A program made the position numbers and the translations under genes. Source: CAYGZC01 sp964354225 (GTDB lineage Bacteria > Bacteroidota > Ignavibacteria > UBA10030 > SZUA-254). Taken from it: DNA of 15,135 nt. Positions 6,772-13,974 of this stretch are shown here, in pieces. The notes under the pieces were generated by a model. It was not told where the DNA came from, ran no database searches, and saw nothing but the letters and a program-made list of their open reading frames with translations. Numbering within the stretch: position 1 is the stretch's first letter; each line of letters starts with the position of its first letter. The stretch spans positions 1 through 15,135 of the forward strand of contig CAYGZC010000127.1 in assembly GCA_964354225.1 (NCBI GenBank). Reading direction: 5' to 3'.

Positions 6772-8624
6772 ACGGGTTGACCTTCGGTTATTGGTAAGTA
6801 AATTGAAAATGTTGACCCCTTGCCAACTTCACTATCTACAATGATTTTACCACCGTACATCTCGACGATCTCTTTAACTATCGCTAATCCTAAACCAACA
6901 CTACCCGGTGTAAGATCAAGCGCTTGTTTTACTTGAACGAACTTATCGAATATTTTATCGAGAAATTCCGGCGGTATTCCTCTCCCAGTATCAATTACTT
7001 GGAGAAGAAGTTGATCTGCAATCTTGTGTAATTTAATAGTTACGCTCCCACCTTGATTAGTGTATCTCAGCGCATTATTTACAAGATTGGAAATAACCCA
7101 CGATAATTGCTGCTCATCTCCAATAAAAAATGGGAGATTGTGATCGAGTGAAAATATTAAATCGACATCTTTTTCTTTAAATTGAAGCTGTAGCGGTTGT
7201 AATGTTGACTCAACAACTTTCTTGATGTCGACATATTCCTCACGTAATTCAAATTTTCCGGATTCCAATTTTGAAAGCTGCAACAATTCCTTTACAAGTT
7301 TTGTTAGCCGGTCGCAGTCCTGTTTAGATGACCCTAATAGATCTGCTTGAGTTTTTGTTAACGGACCTAAAAGCTCTTGCCGCAATATATCAACACTCAT
7401 ATTGATGGATGTTAGCGGGGTGCGGAATTCATGAGAAACAGCAGCCATAAAATCAGACTTCATCTTATCTAATTCTTTAAATTGAGTTACATCTTGTAAA
7501 ATGAGAACAAGACCACCGCGGCCGCCATGCAGCGAAGGTATCTCCGATACACGGGGACGTAAAAACACTTGTTTACCGTGGTGTCGGAATTGAAGATAGG
7601 GTTGACTTAAAACTGCCGCGCTGCGCGGTGATTGAAATATCTCCAATATACGTTCATCAGTGATATAATCACTTATCTTTTTCCCGATTACATCCTTCTC
7701 CTGAATATTCAACAAATCTTCAGCAGAATGATTGATCAGCTGGATGTTGAACTCTGAATCACATACAACGATAGCATCGGTGATGCTTTCGACAATTGTT
7801 TCAGATTTTTGTTTCTCCGAAATAAGTTTCTCAACATTCAGTTCTTCATATTTACGGAGGCGTTCCGTCATCTTGTTGAATTCACGTCCTAACTCACCTA
7901 TCTCATCGTTCGTTGCGATATCAATTTTTAAATCTATTTGCCCCCGACCAATTTGATTTACCGTCTCGGTGAGCTTCTCAGCCGGCTCAATGATTCGCCG
8001 TGTGAATTGGACCATTGTTATTATACTTAAACCGACGGCGACAAAAGCTGCAAATAAAACAGCAATGATCGCTTCGTCAGATGTGCGTTTAGTGTTTTTA
8101 GCAACTTGCATCATCTCTTTCTGATTTTCCTCAATCAGCCAAAAGCAATTATCAGAGAGACGTTGAGAAAAAGGTCTTACGATGTCACTGTAATAAGACC
8201 TCGCAGCGCGGACTTTATTTCTTAAGGCAAGCGAGAATAACGAATCGGATACGAGTAAATATCCTTCATAAGTCGACTTGATATTATCAAGAATCGGACC
8301 TGCATCAGGTAAAGATCGTCTTTCATTTGCCTTATCAAAAATCTGATAAAATTCTTCTTTTGCAGTTTTAAACTCATTATAACCATTTTCCACGTCACCA
8401 TTCATTATCATCGTTAAGCCGTGTTCGTGCCGGTCGACTAAATGAGCCATCCTTTCCAGGACAACAACATGAGGATAGCTTTCATTCAAGATAGAGTTGA
8501 ACGAGAGGGTTAATCGACCGAAAAAATAAATCGCCGAGGTAGTTACACCAATATTAATGACAACCAAAACAATGTATCCAAAACCGATTTTGAATCTTAG
8601 ACTATTTAGAAAAGGTGTTCGCAT
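6768..8624 (-). CDS. Membrane sensor histidine kinase (helical sensor-HAMP-PAS-HisKA-HATPase)
   Basis: A 618-residue kinase. A first membrane helix (about 13-36) and a second (about 184-206) enclose a roughly 145-residue periplasmic sensor that looks wholly helical, like the four-helix bundle of KinB-type sensors. A HAMP linker follows (about 207-260, with EPAEKLTETVNQIGRGQID), then a PAS domain (about 272-383, with ITDAIVVCDSEFNIQLIN). The phosphoacceptor is H398 in AAVSHEFRTPLTSI. The ATPase domain has the N box ISNLVNNALRYT (511-522), G1 DTGRGI (545-550) and G2 GLGL (577-580). It is complete and has all catalytic motifs. It overlaps the NtrC-type regulator by four bases and is divergent from the transporter at 8783. 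A kinase of this layout next to an NtrC-type regulator recalls KinB/AlgB, but the signal cannot be read from sequence. Confidence 0.95.
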   Translation of the reverse strand: MRTPFLNSLRFKIGFGYIVLVVINIGVTTSAIYFFGRLTLSFNSILNESYPHVVVLERMAHLVDRHEHGLTMIMNGDVENGYNEFKTAKEEFYQIFDKANERRSLPDAGPILDNIKSTYEGYLLVSDSLFSLALRNKVRAARSYYSDIVRPFSQRLSDNCFWLIEENQKEMMQVAKNTKRTSDEAIIAVLFAAFVAVGLSIITMVQFTRRIIEPAEKLTETVNQIGRGQIDLKIDIATNDEIGELGREFNKMTERLRKYEELNVEKLISEKQKSETIVESITDAIVVCDSEFNIQLINHSAEDLLNIQEKDVIGKKISDYITDERILEIFQSPRSAAVLSQPYLQFRHHGKQVFLRPRVSEIPSLHGGRGGLVLILQDVTQFKELDKMKSDFMAAVSHEFRTPLTSINMSVDILRQELLGPLTKTQADLLGSSKQDCDRLTKLVKELLQLSKLESGKFELREEYVDIKKVVESTLQPLQLQFKEKDVDLIFSLDHNLPFFIGDEQQLSWVISNLVNNALRYTNQGGSVTIKLHKIADQLLLQVIDTGRGIPPEFLDKIFDKFVQVKQALDLTPGSVGLGLAIVKEIVEMYGGKIIVDSEVGKGSTFSIYLPITEGQPV

Positions 8625-8638
8625 AAATTCTGTAGAAC

Positions 8639-8667
8639 AATATATTGAGAATGTCTGGAAAATTCAA
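8639..8667 (-). promoter_or_regulatory. Candidate sigma-70 type promoter for the kinase-regulator operon
   Basis: Minus strand TTGAAT (8662-8667), a 17-base spacer, and TATATT (8639-8644). The predicted start near 8632 would leave a leader of only about 8 bases before the kinase ATG at 8624, so the message could be nearly leaderless. No ribosome site is visible upstream of that ATG, consistent with this. It is a sequence match only. Confidence 0.35.
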
Positions 8668-8711
8668 CAAGCCGATAATTTATTAAATGAATCAGTTCAA
8701 ACTTGGATAAG

Positions 8712-8740
8712 TTGACTTTTTATAAAATTCTTGCTATCAT
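8712..8740 (+). promoter_or_regulatory. Candidate sigma-70 type promoter for the KimA-like transporter
   Basis: TTGACT (8712-8717), a 17-base spacer, then TATCAT (8735-8740), each five of six to the classical consensus. Transcription would start near 8747, giving a leader of about 36 bases before the ATG at 8783. This is the best promoter match in the window. It is back-to-back with the kinase promoter in a 158-base divergent region, so one bound regulator could affect both. Confidence 0.5.
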
Positions 8741-8782
8741 ATGCCTCACTTTTACCCTTTTTAAATTAAAAATTAGCAATAT

Positions 8783-10498
8783 ATGGAACTTGCCACAAGC
8801 CGCCCGCGTGTTTTGGGCTGGTTACGTAGTGCTGCAATCTTAGATGGAGATTGGGGAACAAGCGTTGCTTACGTGTTAGGCATCGCCTTCTTCCACGCTG
8901 GTTATTACAGCGGCTGGCATCTTATGATGATGCTTATCTTTACCTCTATGATTGCGCTCAATTATATTACAATCTGCCGATTGTATCCGAATGGTGGCGG
9001 CGTTTACAGTTCTGTTTGCCATCGCTCACGCCATTTAGCGGTGGTTGGTGCATTATTATTATGTGCCGATTATGTTGTTACCGCGTCACTTTCGGTTTTA
9101 GCGGGCTGCCATTACCTCGGGTTGGCGAACCCTGAGATATGGGCTATTGCGATTATCTTCTGCATTGGTGCACTAAACTGGTTTGGACCACGCAATGTTG
9201 GTACAATCGCAATAGTTATCTCTACTGCAACGCTTGTTGTACTTCTTACGTTAATTGTAATCGTTTTTCCAGCTGCCACCAAACAAATCACATTAGAGAT
9301 CGCCCCGGGAGGGATAATGACGAATTGGAGTTTCTTTGTGGCTATCATTCTTTCAATCTCAGGGATCGAAGCGATTTCAAACATGACAGGTGTAATGAAA
9401 GAACCTGTTAAGGATTCACGAAAGGCAATACTTACTGTACTTGCAAAAATTTCTATTGCAACAGTTGTTCTCGGTTTAGCAATGCTTGCAATTTCAAACC
9501 TTAATCAGGTAGATCATAAAGAAGATATGATTCGTTATATCGGAGAACTTTATGTTGGCAATTGGTTTGGCATTATTGTTGGTATTGTTTTGGGATTTCT
9601 GTTAATCTCAGCAGGAAATACGGCAATCAATGGTCTTATTTCAGTTCAGTTCTTAATGTCGGTAGATGGGGAGCTTCCAAACAGCTTACGTCGATTGAAT
9701 AAAAATGGCATGCCGATAATTCCGGTTATAATTGCAACATTAATTCCTGCAATCGTGCTTATAATAATTCATGATGTCATTACGCTATCAGCATTATATG
9801 CGATTGGTGTTGTTGGTGCTATCATGATAAATGTTGGCGCAACTGGAACCGACAAAACGCTGAAATTATCTAAGTTGACAAGAGCATTTATGATTTTCTC
9901 GGCGGTTGTGCTGTTCTTAATTGAAACAACCATTGTCATAGAAAAAACCAAAGCTTTAATTTTTGCATCGAGCGTGCTTGTTGTAGGTCTTACTGCACGC
10001 GAGATAACAAGACGGAGACGAGCTATCGTTATTGCACCAGCACCAGTTGCCGCAATACCGAGCTTTGTAATACCAAAACCGGAAGTGTTGCCATTCACAA
10101 ATCGAATGCTTGTTGCTGTCAGGGGCGGTGGGCAAACGTTACTTCGACAAGCATGTGAAGAAGCTAAACTGAGGAGTTCGTTTCTCTTTGTCCTCAACGT
10201 GAAAGAAATCGCAATTTCTGGTTCGCTGCCAGACAAAGTCCCCGGAGAATCATTCAGGGATAATAAATGGATGGAAGAAATCTGCAGTCAATTTTCTATT
10301 CCTTATAAGGTGATAAGTATGATCTCCAATGAAGTGGGTTATTCCATTGCTGAACAAGCGGCAACGTTAGGAGTTGAGAGATTGATATTGGGTGCACCAC
10401 AGCGAAGTTTAGTTAGTAAAGCACTGCGTGGTGATGTAATTCGGATGGTCTCCGAGTTATTACCCGAAGAAATTCAGTTGGTTATCTATCGATCCTGA
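8783..10498 (+). CDS. APC-superfamily transporter, KimA-like probable potassium importer with UspA-like tail
   Basis: A 571-residue protein with about 12 hydrophobic segments up to residue 405, a basic hinge (TRRRRA, 410-414), and a soluble UspA-like C-terminal domain (about 440-571). The TM1 motif GDWGTSVAY aligns with SDALSSVAY of KimA/YdaO, keeping D23 and Y30. ADYVVT keeps D96 and T100, SGIEAIS keeps E196, and ALYAIGV keeps Y339. These are the positions I recall lining the K+ site in KimA. Many APC permeases share parts of these motifs, so an amino-acid substrate is not excluded. The UspA nucleotide motif is degraded: the expected G-x-x-G reads GAPQ (537-540) and G-S/T reads GD (550-551), so ATP binding is doubtful. 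The gene is divergent from the kinase and converges on a receiver gene 6 bases away. No ribosome site is obvious. Confidence 0.88.
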   Translation: MELATSRPRVLGWLRSAAILDGDWGTSVAYVLGIAFFHAGYYSGWHLMMMLIFTSMIALNYITICRLYPNGGGVYSSVCHRSRHLAVVGALLLCADYVVTASLSVLAGCHYLGLANPEIWAIAIIFCIGALNWFGPRNVGTIAIVISTATLVVLLTLIVIVFPAATKQITLEIAPGGIMTNWSFFVAIILSISGIEAISNMTGVMKEPVKDSRKAILTVLAKISIATVVLGLAMLAISNLNQVDHKEDMIRYIGELYVGNWFGIIVGIVLGFLLISAGNTAINGLISVQFLMSVDGELPNSLRRLNKNGMPIIPVIIATLIPAIVLIIIHDVITLSALYAIGVVGAIMINVGATGTDKTLKLSKLTRAFMIFSAVVLFLIETTIVIEKTKALIFASSVLVVGLTAREITRRRRAIVIAPAPVAAIPSFVIPKPEVLPFTNRMLVAVRGGGQTLLRQACEEAKLRSSFLFVLNVKEIAISGSLPDKVPGESFRDNKWMEEICSQFSIPYKVISMISNEVGYSIAEQAATLGVERLILGAPQRSLVSKALRGDVIRMVSELLPEEIQLVIYRS

Positions 10499-10504
10499 TT
10501 CCAA

Positions 10505-10891
10505 TTATTTTCCGCCGAGGAGAGCACTCACTCGGTTTTCAATCTGTTCCAAATCAATTGGTTTCTGTAAGATGCCAAACACTCCGATCTTCCGAGCTTC
10601 TGCTAAAACACGTTCATCTTGAAAACCCGTAATAAAAAGAAAAGGGATTGAAGCGGTTTCAGTTGAAGATTTTAACTTCTTGAACATCTCAAAGCCGCTC
10701 ATTCGAGGCATGACGATGTCGGAGATAATCACGTCAGGTTTAAACGTCTGAACCTTTTCTACTCCTTCTACGCCGTCATTTGCTACTTCAACTTCATAGT
10801 CATCCATTCTAAGAAGATCGCGCAGCAATTCAGCAAACCCCGCTTCATCATCAACCAACAATATTTTACGTAATTTCATTTCTTTCGACAT
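10505..10891 (-). CDS. Stand-alone response-regulator receiver protein
   Basis: A 128-residue CheY-like protein with only a receiver domain. The acidic pair is D14-D15, the phospho-acceptor D58 (ISDIVMP), the switch threonine T88 (FITG) and the conserved lysine K110 (LQKP). All catalytic residues are present, so phosphotransfer is expected. There is no output domain, so it must act through protein contact or phosphorelay. Its end converges on the transporter gene with 6 bases between stops and no terminator there. The first ATG is chosen; an in-frame ATG at codon 5 is possible. A good promoter candidate lies upstream at 10923-10951. The cognate kinase is unknown; the kinase at 6768 is one option. 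Confidence 0.93.
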   Translation of the reverse strand: MSKEMKLRKILLVDDEAGFAELLRDLLRMDDYEVEVANDGVEGVEKVQTFKPDVIISDIVMPRMSGFEMFKKLKSSTETASIPFLFITGFQDERVLAEARKIGVFGILQKPIDLEQIENRVSALLGGK

Positions 10892-10922
10892 TTAATAATA
10901 ACCCGCTAAGTTCTGTTGTGGA

Positions 10923-10951
10923 AATATATGGAAAGCTAAACCAAGAATCAA
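10923..10951 (-). promoter_or_regulatory. Candidate promoter for the receiver gene
   Basis: Minus strand TTGATT (10946-10951), a 17-base spacer and TATATT (10923-10928). The start would be near 10916, about 25 bases before the ATG at 10891. It resembles the kinase promoter (TTGAAT-N17-TATATT), which suggests a shared housekeeping promoter type in this genome. Confidence 0.42.
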
Positions 10952-10972
10952 GTAAATATTTCATTTCTTTGT

Positions 10973-11010
10973 AAATAAAACGGCGATCCCACAAAATCAT
11001 GGAATCGCCG
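10973..11010 (-). terminator. Intrinsic terminator of the type IX-secreted protein gene
   Basis: The arms at 11000-11010 and 10981-10991 form an 11-base-pair stem with an 8-base loop, followed on the minus strand by TTTTATTT (10980-10973). In minus-strand RNA one pair is a U-G wobble, while in plus-strand RNA the same position would be a C-A mismatch, so the structure fits minus-strand transcription. It lies 26 bases after the stop at 11036 and isolates this gene from the receiver gene downstream. Confidence 0.88.
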
Positions 11011-11035
11011 TATTGTCAGGTAATATAAATCTTTT

Positions 11036-12922
11036 TCACTTGAGATATATCATTTTCTTGACGTCTACTAAATATTTTCCACTCTTAACCTCATTAGTCA
11101 CTCCATCCTCCCCTTCATTTTGTGTTATTCCTACTGCCCGGATTCGATAGAAGTAGACACCGGAGGGAAGGGTTCCCGGATTGAATTCTTCAACCTGTTC
11201 ACCAGCGGCAACTAATTCATTATTTAAAAGCGTGGCTACTTCCTGCCCCAAGGTATTATACACTTTGAGTGTTACGAGTGCATCCTCTGGCAGTGAATAT
11301 TTAATCACGGTTGCCGGATTGAATGGGTTAGGATAATTTTGATCCATTCCATAATCGCTCGGTATAGTACTCTCAAGTTCCGGATTTCCACCGGGTTCTA
11401 TCGCAGGTGGTAACGGAGCAAACGGTGGCTGAACCGATACCATCCCAATTTTACCCGCTATAGGTTCGTGCCAGATCGTTTGATAATAGAAGCCACCGCC
11501 CGCTGCGGAGAGATTTGCCTTTCCACCTAAATCAATATCAAGCAGTGCCCCAGTGTAACTTGCAGGGAATTGTGGTGGAAACCAAAAGTATCGATTTGTG
11601 TTACAACTAATATCATCAACGATAGGCGGGAGTACAACTGTATCAGGTTTGACTCTTTGTTCGTTCACAATAGCATCTACATTGAGTGGATTGAGAGTAA
11701 ACGGGATTGGGTTAATAGTATACTTAGGAGCACTAAATGTATCAATTGGTGCAGCTTTACTGGCAAATAAATACGAGCCAGCTTGACTTGTGTCGGCAGG
11801 TATCCAAATCCGACGACCATGATCGTTAGCCGAAATATATGTTGTATCGGGTGTATGCCAGTATAGTCCATAACTCGGTGGATATTGACGTTCAATGACG
11901 CAATACTTATCTTTCTCAGTTCGCGAATACAAAGAATTCGGCTCCAATATTGTCATCTCAGGAGTTGTAGAACTCGATAGCCAAACCTGTGCCTTCTTAA
12001 AACCAGCTTGTGTCCGTTTATTCGTGAATAAGATTGCTGTCATTGTTCGTGTAGCTGGACCTGGAATCGTCCAAACCTGCAGTATCGCTACTAAGCTTTT
12101 TGCATTTACAAGCATGTATGCAATACAATCCAGATTGGTTAACTCATCTTTTCCACCAATCCATATTTCGGTATTTTTCCCTGGTAAACCAGGGACAACA
12201 TAGAACACTTGAACCTTAAGATGGGGCAAATTCCAGTTTTGTATTTTATTAATTGTTGGAAAGAATTGATAAAGAGTCGGTTGTGGATCCTTGTTCGATA
12301 CCCATGCACTGTTCTCTTTATATTGGGGACTACGTCTCTGTATATCCCATGGATTGATTAAACCAGTTGCAGCTGTGGGCCATATCTTGAATGAATTTAG
12401 GTTTCCAAATGCATCTGGGAATAACATGCCTATTTGACCAGCAACTGGCATTGTGAAAGTCGCAACATCTACAATTTTCCCGAATGTTGTTATTGCTTTA
12501 ACTATATCTTTCACGTCGATATACGAAGGAATAGCATCTAAATAATCCATTGGGATGAGATTGGATTTGGGGTAAAAATACCAAGCACCCTTCACAATTT
12601 TAAATGGATCGAATGGTTCTTGATATGTTGCTGGGACAGCCCACTCTCGCAGCGATCCAATTGAGCCGGATCTGCACTTCAACCTACCGATAGCTGTTTT
12701 GTTGAATTCAGTGAACCATACATTATAAGTATTTTGGGGTTGTTTAAGTTTCACAACATCTAAGCCCTGTATGTTCACATTACCTGTTCCGCCACCGATG
12801 GACCATTGTGAAATCGTTTGGCTGTTTGCATTACTCGTCATCAGACCTATCATTAAAAACACAACTCCGATAACTACGGTGCAAGCCAACCACGATGCGC
12901 GAAAATAAATTAAGTGTTTCAT
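11036..12922 (-). CDS. Type IX-secreted protein with streptogramin-lyase-like (Vgb) propeller repeats
   Basis: A 628-residue exported protein. A signal peptide with a hydrophobic core (about 12-29) ends near NANSQ. Vgb-like units follow: NVWFTEFNKTAIGRL (about 67-81) then SLREWAVP, and later SAWVSNKDPQPTLYQFFP, KIQNWNLP, EIWIGGKDELTN and QVWTIPG. Repeats of this W-x-x-x ... W-x-I/L-P form build beta-propellers; lyase activity is not implied because catalytic residues cannot be judged. A proline-rich linker (PFAPLPPAIEPGGNPE) leads to a type A sorting domain at about 522-628: NYPNPFNPATVIKYSLPEDA, VYNTLGQEVATLL, LPSGVYFYRI and the final KKMIYLK. Between the last two elements lies an unusual stretch of roughly 20 residues. 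The product should be carried across the outer membrane by type IX secretion. It is monocistronic, with its own terminator. Confidence 0.88.
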   Translation of the reverse strand: MKHLIYFRASWLACTVVIGVVFLMIGLMTSNANSQTISQWSIGGGTGNVNIQGLDVVKLKQPQNTYNVWFTEFNKTAIGRLKCRSGSIGSLREWAVPATYQEPFDPFKIVKGAWYFYPKSNLIPMDYLDAIPSYIDVKDIVKAITTFGKIVDVATFTMPVAGQIGMLFPDAFGNLNSFKIWPTAATGLINPWDIQRRSPQYKENSAWVSNKDPQPTLYQFFPTINKIQNWNLPHLKVQVFYVVPGLPGKNTEIWIGGKDELTNLDCIAYMLVNAKSLVAILQVWTIPGPATRTMTAILFTNKRTQAGFKKAQVWLSSSTTPEMTILEPNSLYSRTEKDKYCVIERQYPPSYGLYWHTPDTTYISANDHGRRIWIPADTSQAGSYLFASKAAPIDTFSAPKYTINPIPFTLNPLNVDAIVNEQRVKPDTVVLPPIVDDISCNTNRYFWFPPQFPASYTGALLDIDLGGKANLSAAGGGFYYQTIWHEPIAGKIGMVSVQPPFAPLPPAIEPGGNPELESTIPSDYGMDQNYPNPFNPATVIKYSLPEDALVTLKVYNTLGQEVATLLNNELVAAGEQVEEFNPGTLPSGVYFYRIRAVGITQNEGEDGVTNEVKSGKYLVDVKKMIYLK

Positions 12923-13160
12923 TGTGGAACCTCCAAATATTGTTAGTGTGTATGTGAATTAAGGTTATTGATTTGTTGATACAATATGTTGGTTACATCC
13001 TCCGAAACGAAGAAGTGAAAATAGATGTCACTTGCGTGCGTGGCTTGGTAGCACAGAGCGAATGAGTTAGAATTATGAAGAGCGCTTTTCGTTCGACTAT
13101 CAGGTCACGACAGCACAGAATCTTGTTTACTTATGTAACCTATGTCGATCTAAACACTGG
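12923..13160 (-). other. Probable long 5' leader of the type IX-secreted protein gene
   Basis: No supported gene lies in 12923-13323. The part next to the secreted-protein gene, especially 13021-13140, is visibly richer in G and C (about 44 percent by hand count) than 13141-13260 (about 23 percent). It contains two copies of AGCACAGA (13050-13057 and 13112-13119, plus strand). A promoter candidate at 13162-13190 on the minus strand would start transcription near 13155, where composition changes, giving a leader of about 230 bases. I could not match it to a known riboswitch class. It might be a structured or regulated leader, or a gene remnant. Confidence 0.3.
12930..12934 (-). promoter_or_regulatory. 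Strong Shine-Dalgarno site GGAGG
   Basis: GGAGG lies 7 bases before the ATG at 12922 and fixes this start for the type IX-secreted protein. Many Bacteroidota lack such sites, so a strong one here and before tonB and exbB is informative about the lineage. Confidence 0.85.
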
Positions 13161-13161
13161 T

Positions 13162-13190
13162 AATTTAAAAGATAAAATTTTGAAAAGCAA
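13162..13190 (-). promoter_or_regulatory. Candidate promoter for the type IX-secreted protein gene
   Basis: Minus strand TTGCTT (13185-13190), a 17-base spacer, TAAATT (13162-13167). This is a modest match, supported mainly by its place at the boundary between the AT-rich and GC-richer parts of the gap. Confidence 0.25.
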
Positions 13191-13266
13191 ACTATTTATT
13201 AAGGAAATATGAAAATTTTTTGTTTTGGGGACAAAAATTAAAATCATCCATATTTATCGATTTTTG

Positions 13267-13295
13267 TTGACTTTAGAATAAAGCTTTCGTAAATT
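13267..13295 (+). promoter_or_regulatory. Candidate promoter for the second stand-alone receiver gene
   Basis: TTGACT (13267-13272), a 17-base spacer, TAAATT (13290-13295). The -35 hexamer and the next bases (TTGACTTT) match the transporter promoter at 8712. The start would be near 13302, about 22 bases before the ATG at 13324. No ribosome site is evident. Confidence 0.35.
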
Positions 13296-13323
13296 TTGGT
13301 AAATTAACATTAAAATATTTTGA

Positions 13324-13704
13324 ATGATTACAATGAGCACTCATCTAAAAATGCTATGTGTTGACGATAATGCAGATTTACGCGGGAGTCTTGCGGATCA
13401 ATTTAAAATGGAAAATTTCGACGTCGATACGGCAGAAGATGGAGATATCGCTGTAGAGAAAATTAAAAAGAATCATTACGACATCATCCTTCTCGATGTT
13501 AAGATGCCGCGTATGGATGGAATGACTGTTCTTAAAGAAATGAAAACACTTAATAAAAATCCTCACGTGATAATGCTTTCGGCTGTGAATGATGTACCTA
13601 CTGCAATGGAGTGTGTTAAACTTGGTGCAAAAGATTATATCTCAAAACCCTACGAACCCGAAGAACTCCTCCATGTTGTAATAAAGGTTTTAGGAGCGCA
13701 TTAA
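13324..13704 (+). CDS. Stand-alone response-regulator receiver protein
   Basis: A 126-residue CheY-like receiver with no output domain. D14-D15, phospho-acceptor D58 (LLDVKMPRMDG), S86 (MLSAVND) and K108 (ISKPYEPEEL) are all present, so it should be phosphorylatable. The tail of the domain resembles NtrC-type receivers, so it could have arisen by loss of an output domain; this is inference. The first ATG (MITMS) is given; an in-frame ATG at codon 4 is equally plausible as neither has a ribosome site. It is divergent from the secreted-protein gene across 401 bases and converges on the small exported-protein gene with 21 bases between stops. Confidence 0.92.
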   Translation: MITMSTHLKMLCVDDNADLRGSLADQFKMENFDVDTAEDGDIAVEKIKKNHYDIILLDVKMPRMDGMTVLKEMKTLNKNPHVIMLSAVNDVPTAMECVKLGAKDYISKPYEPEELLHVVIKVLGAH

Positions 13705-13725
13705 AAAAAATACTTCATACTACTT

Positions 13726-13959
13726 TTATGGAGTGACGAGACTGTCTAAATTTCCTAACGTTTCCCTCTGTTGATCGTATATCTGAGTCCCTTGTCCTGC
13801 TCTGTATGGATTGTATGCCTTCCTTGTGGTATCCCGGCTCAAACTATCTGTCCGCGCCAGTTCTTTTTGTTTTTCTTTTGAAAATTTACATTGTGCTGCT
13901 AATAACGATGAAGCAGCGATGATGAGAGCGCTGGTAAAATATTTTATCCATACCCTCAT
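13726..13959 (-). CDS. Small exported protein of unknown function
   Basis: A 77-residue protein with an N-terminal signal (MRVWIKYF, then a hydrophobic Ala/Leu/Ile core to about residue 22) ending AAQC at 21-24. C24 might be lipidated, but glutamine before the cysteine is a poor lipobox, so a normal cleaved signal or membrane anchor is also possible. The mature part is short, charged and probably unstructured (KEKQKELARTDSLSRDTTRK, then YNPYRAGQG). I do not recognise a family. It starts 15 bases after the stop of the DUF3098-like gene and has no clear ribosome site, so it is probably coupled to that gene. It is the last gene of the LolD-type unit. Confidence 0.68.
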   Translation of the reverse strand: MRVWIKYFTSALIIAASSLLAAQCKFSKEKQKELARTDSLSRDTTRKAYNPYRAGQGTQIYDQQRETLGNLDSLVTP

Positions 13960-13974
13960 AATTAAATGATAAGT

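Noticed and set aside
9769..10236. A 155-codon minus-strand frame opposite the transporter gene.
   Set aside because: Antisense to a well-supported membrane protein; its composition reflects the complementary codons.
10504..10505. Terminator between the transporter and the convergent receiver gene.
   Set aside because: Only 6 bases separate the stops (10499-10504) and no inverted repeat with a T-run was found nearby.
13036..13115. tRNA-like fragments (GGCTTGGTAGCAC resembling a D-arm and GTTCGACTA resembling a T-loop).
   Set aside because: No acceptor stem or anticodon arm can be formed around them and the T-stem closing pair is absent.
13075..13212. A 45-codon plus-strand reading frame beginning MKSAFRSTIRSR.
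   Set aside because: No ribosome site, no recognisable family, and it crosses the sharp composition boundary near 13141; most likely chance.
13705..13730. CTTCAT ... ATGGAG stem between the convergent genes as a two-way terminator.
   Set aside because: Only 6 pairs including a G-T pair, and it runs into the coding region; too weak to call.
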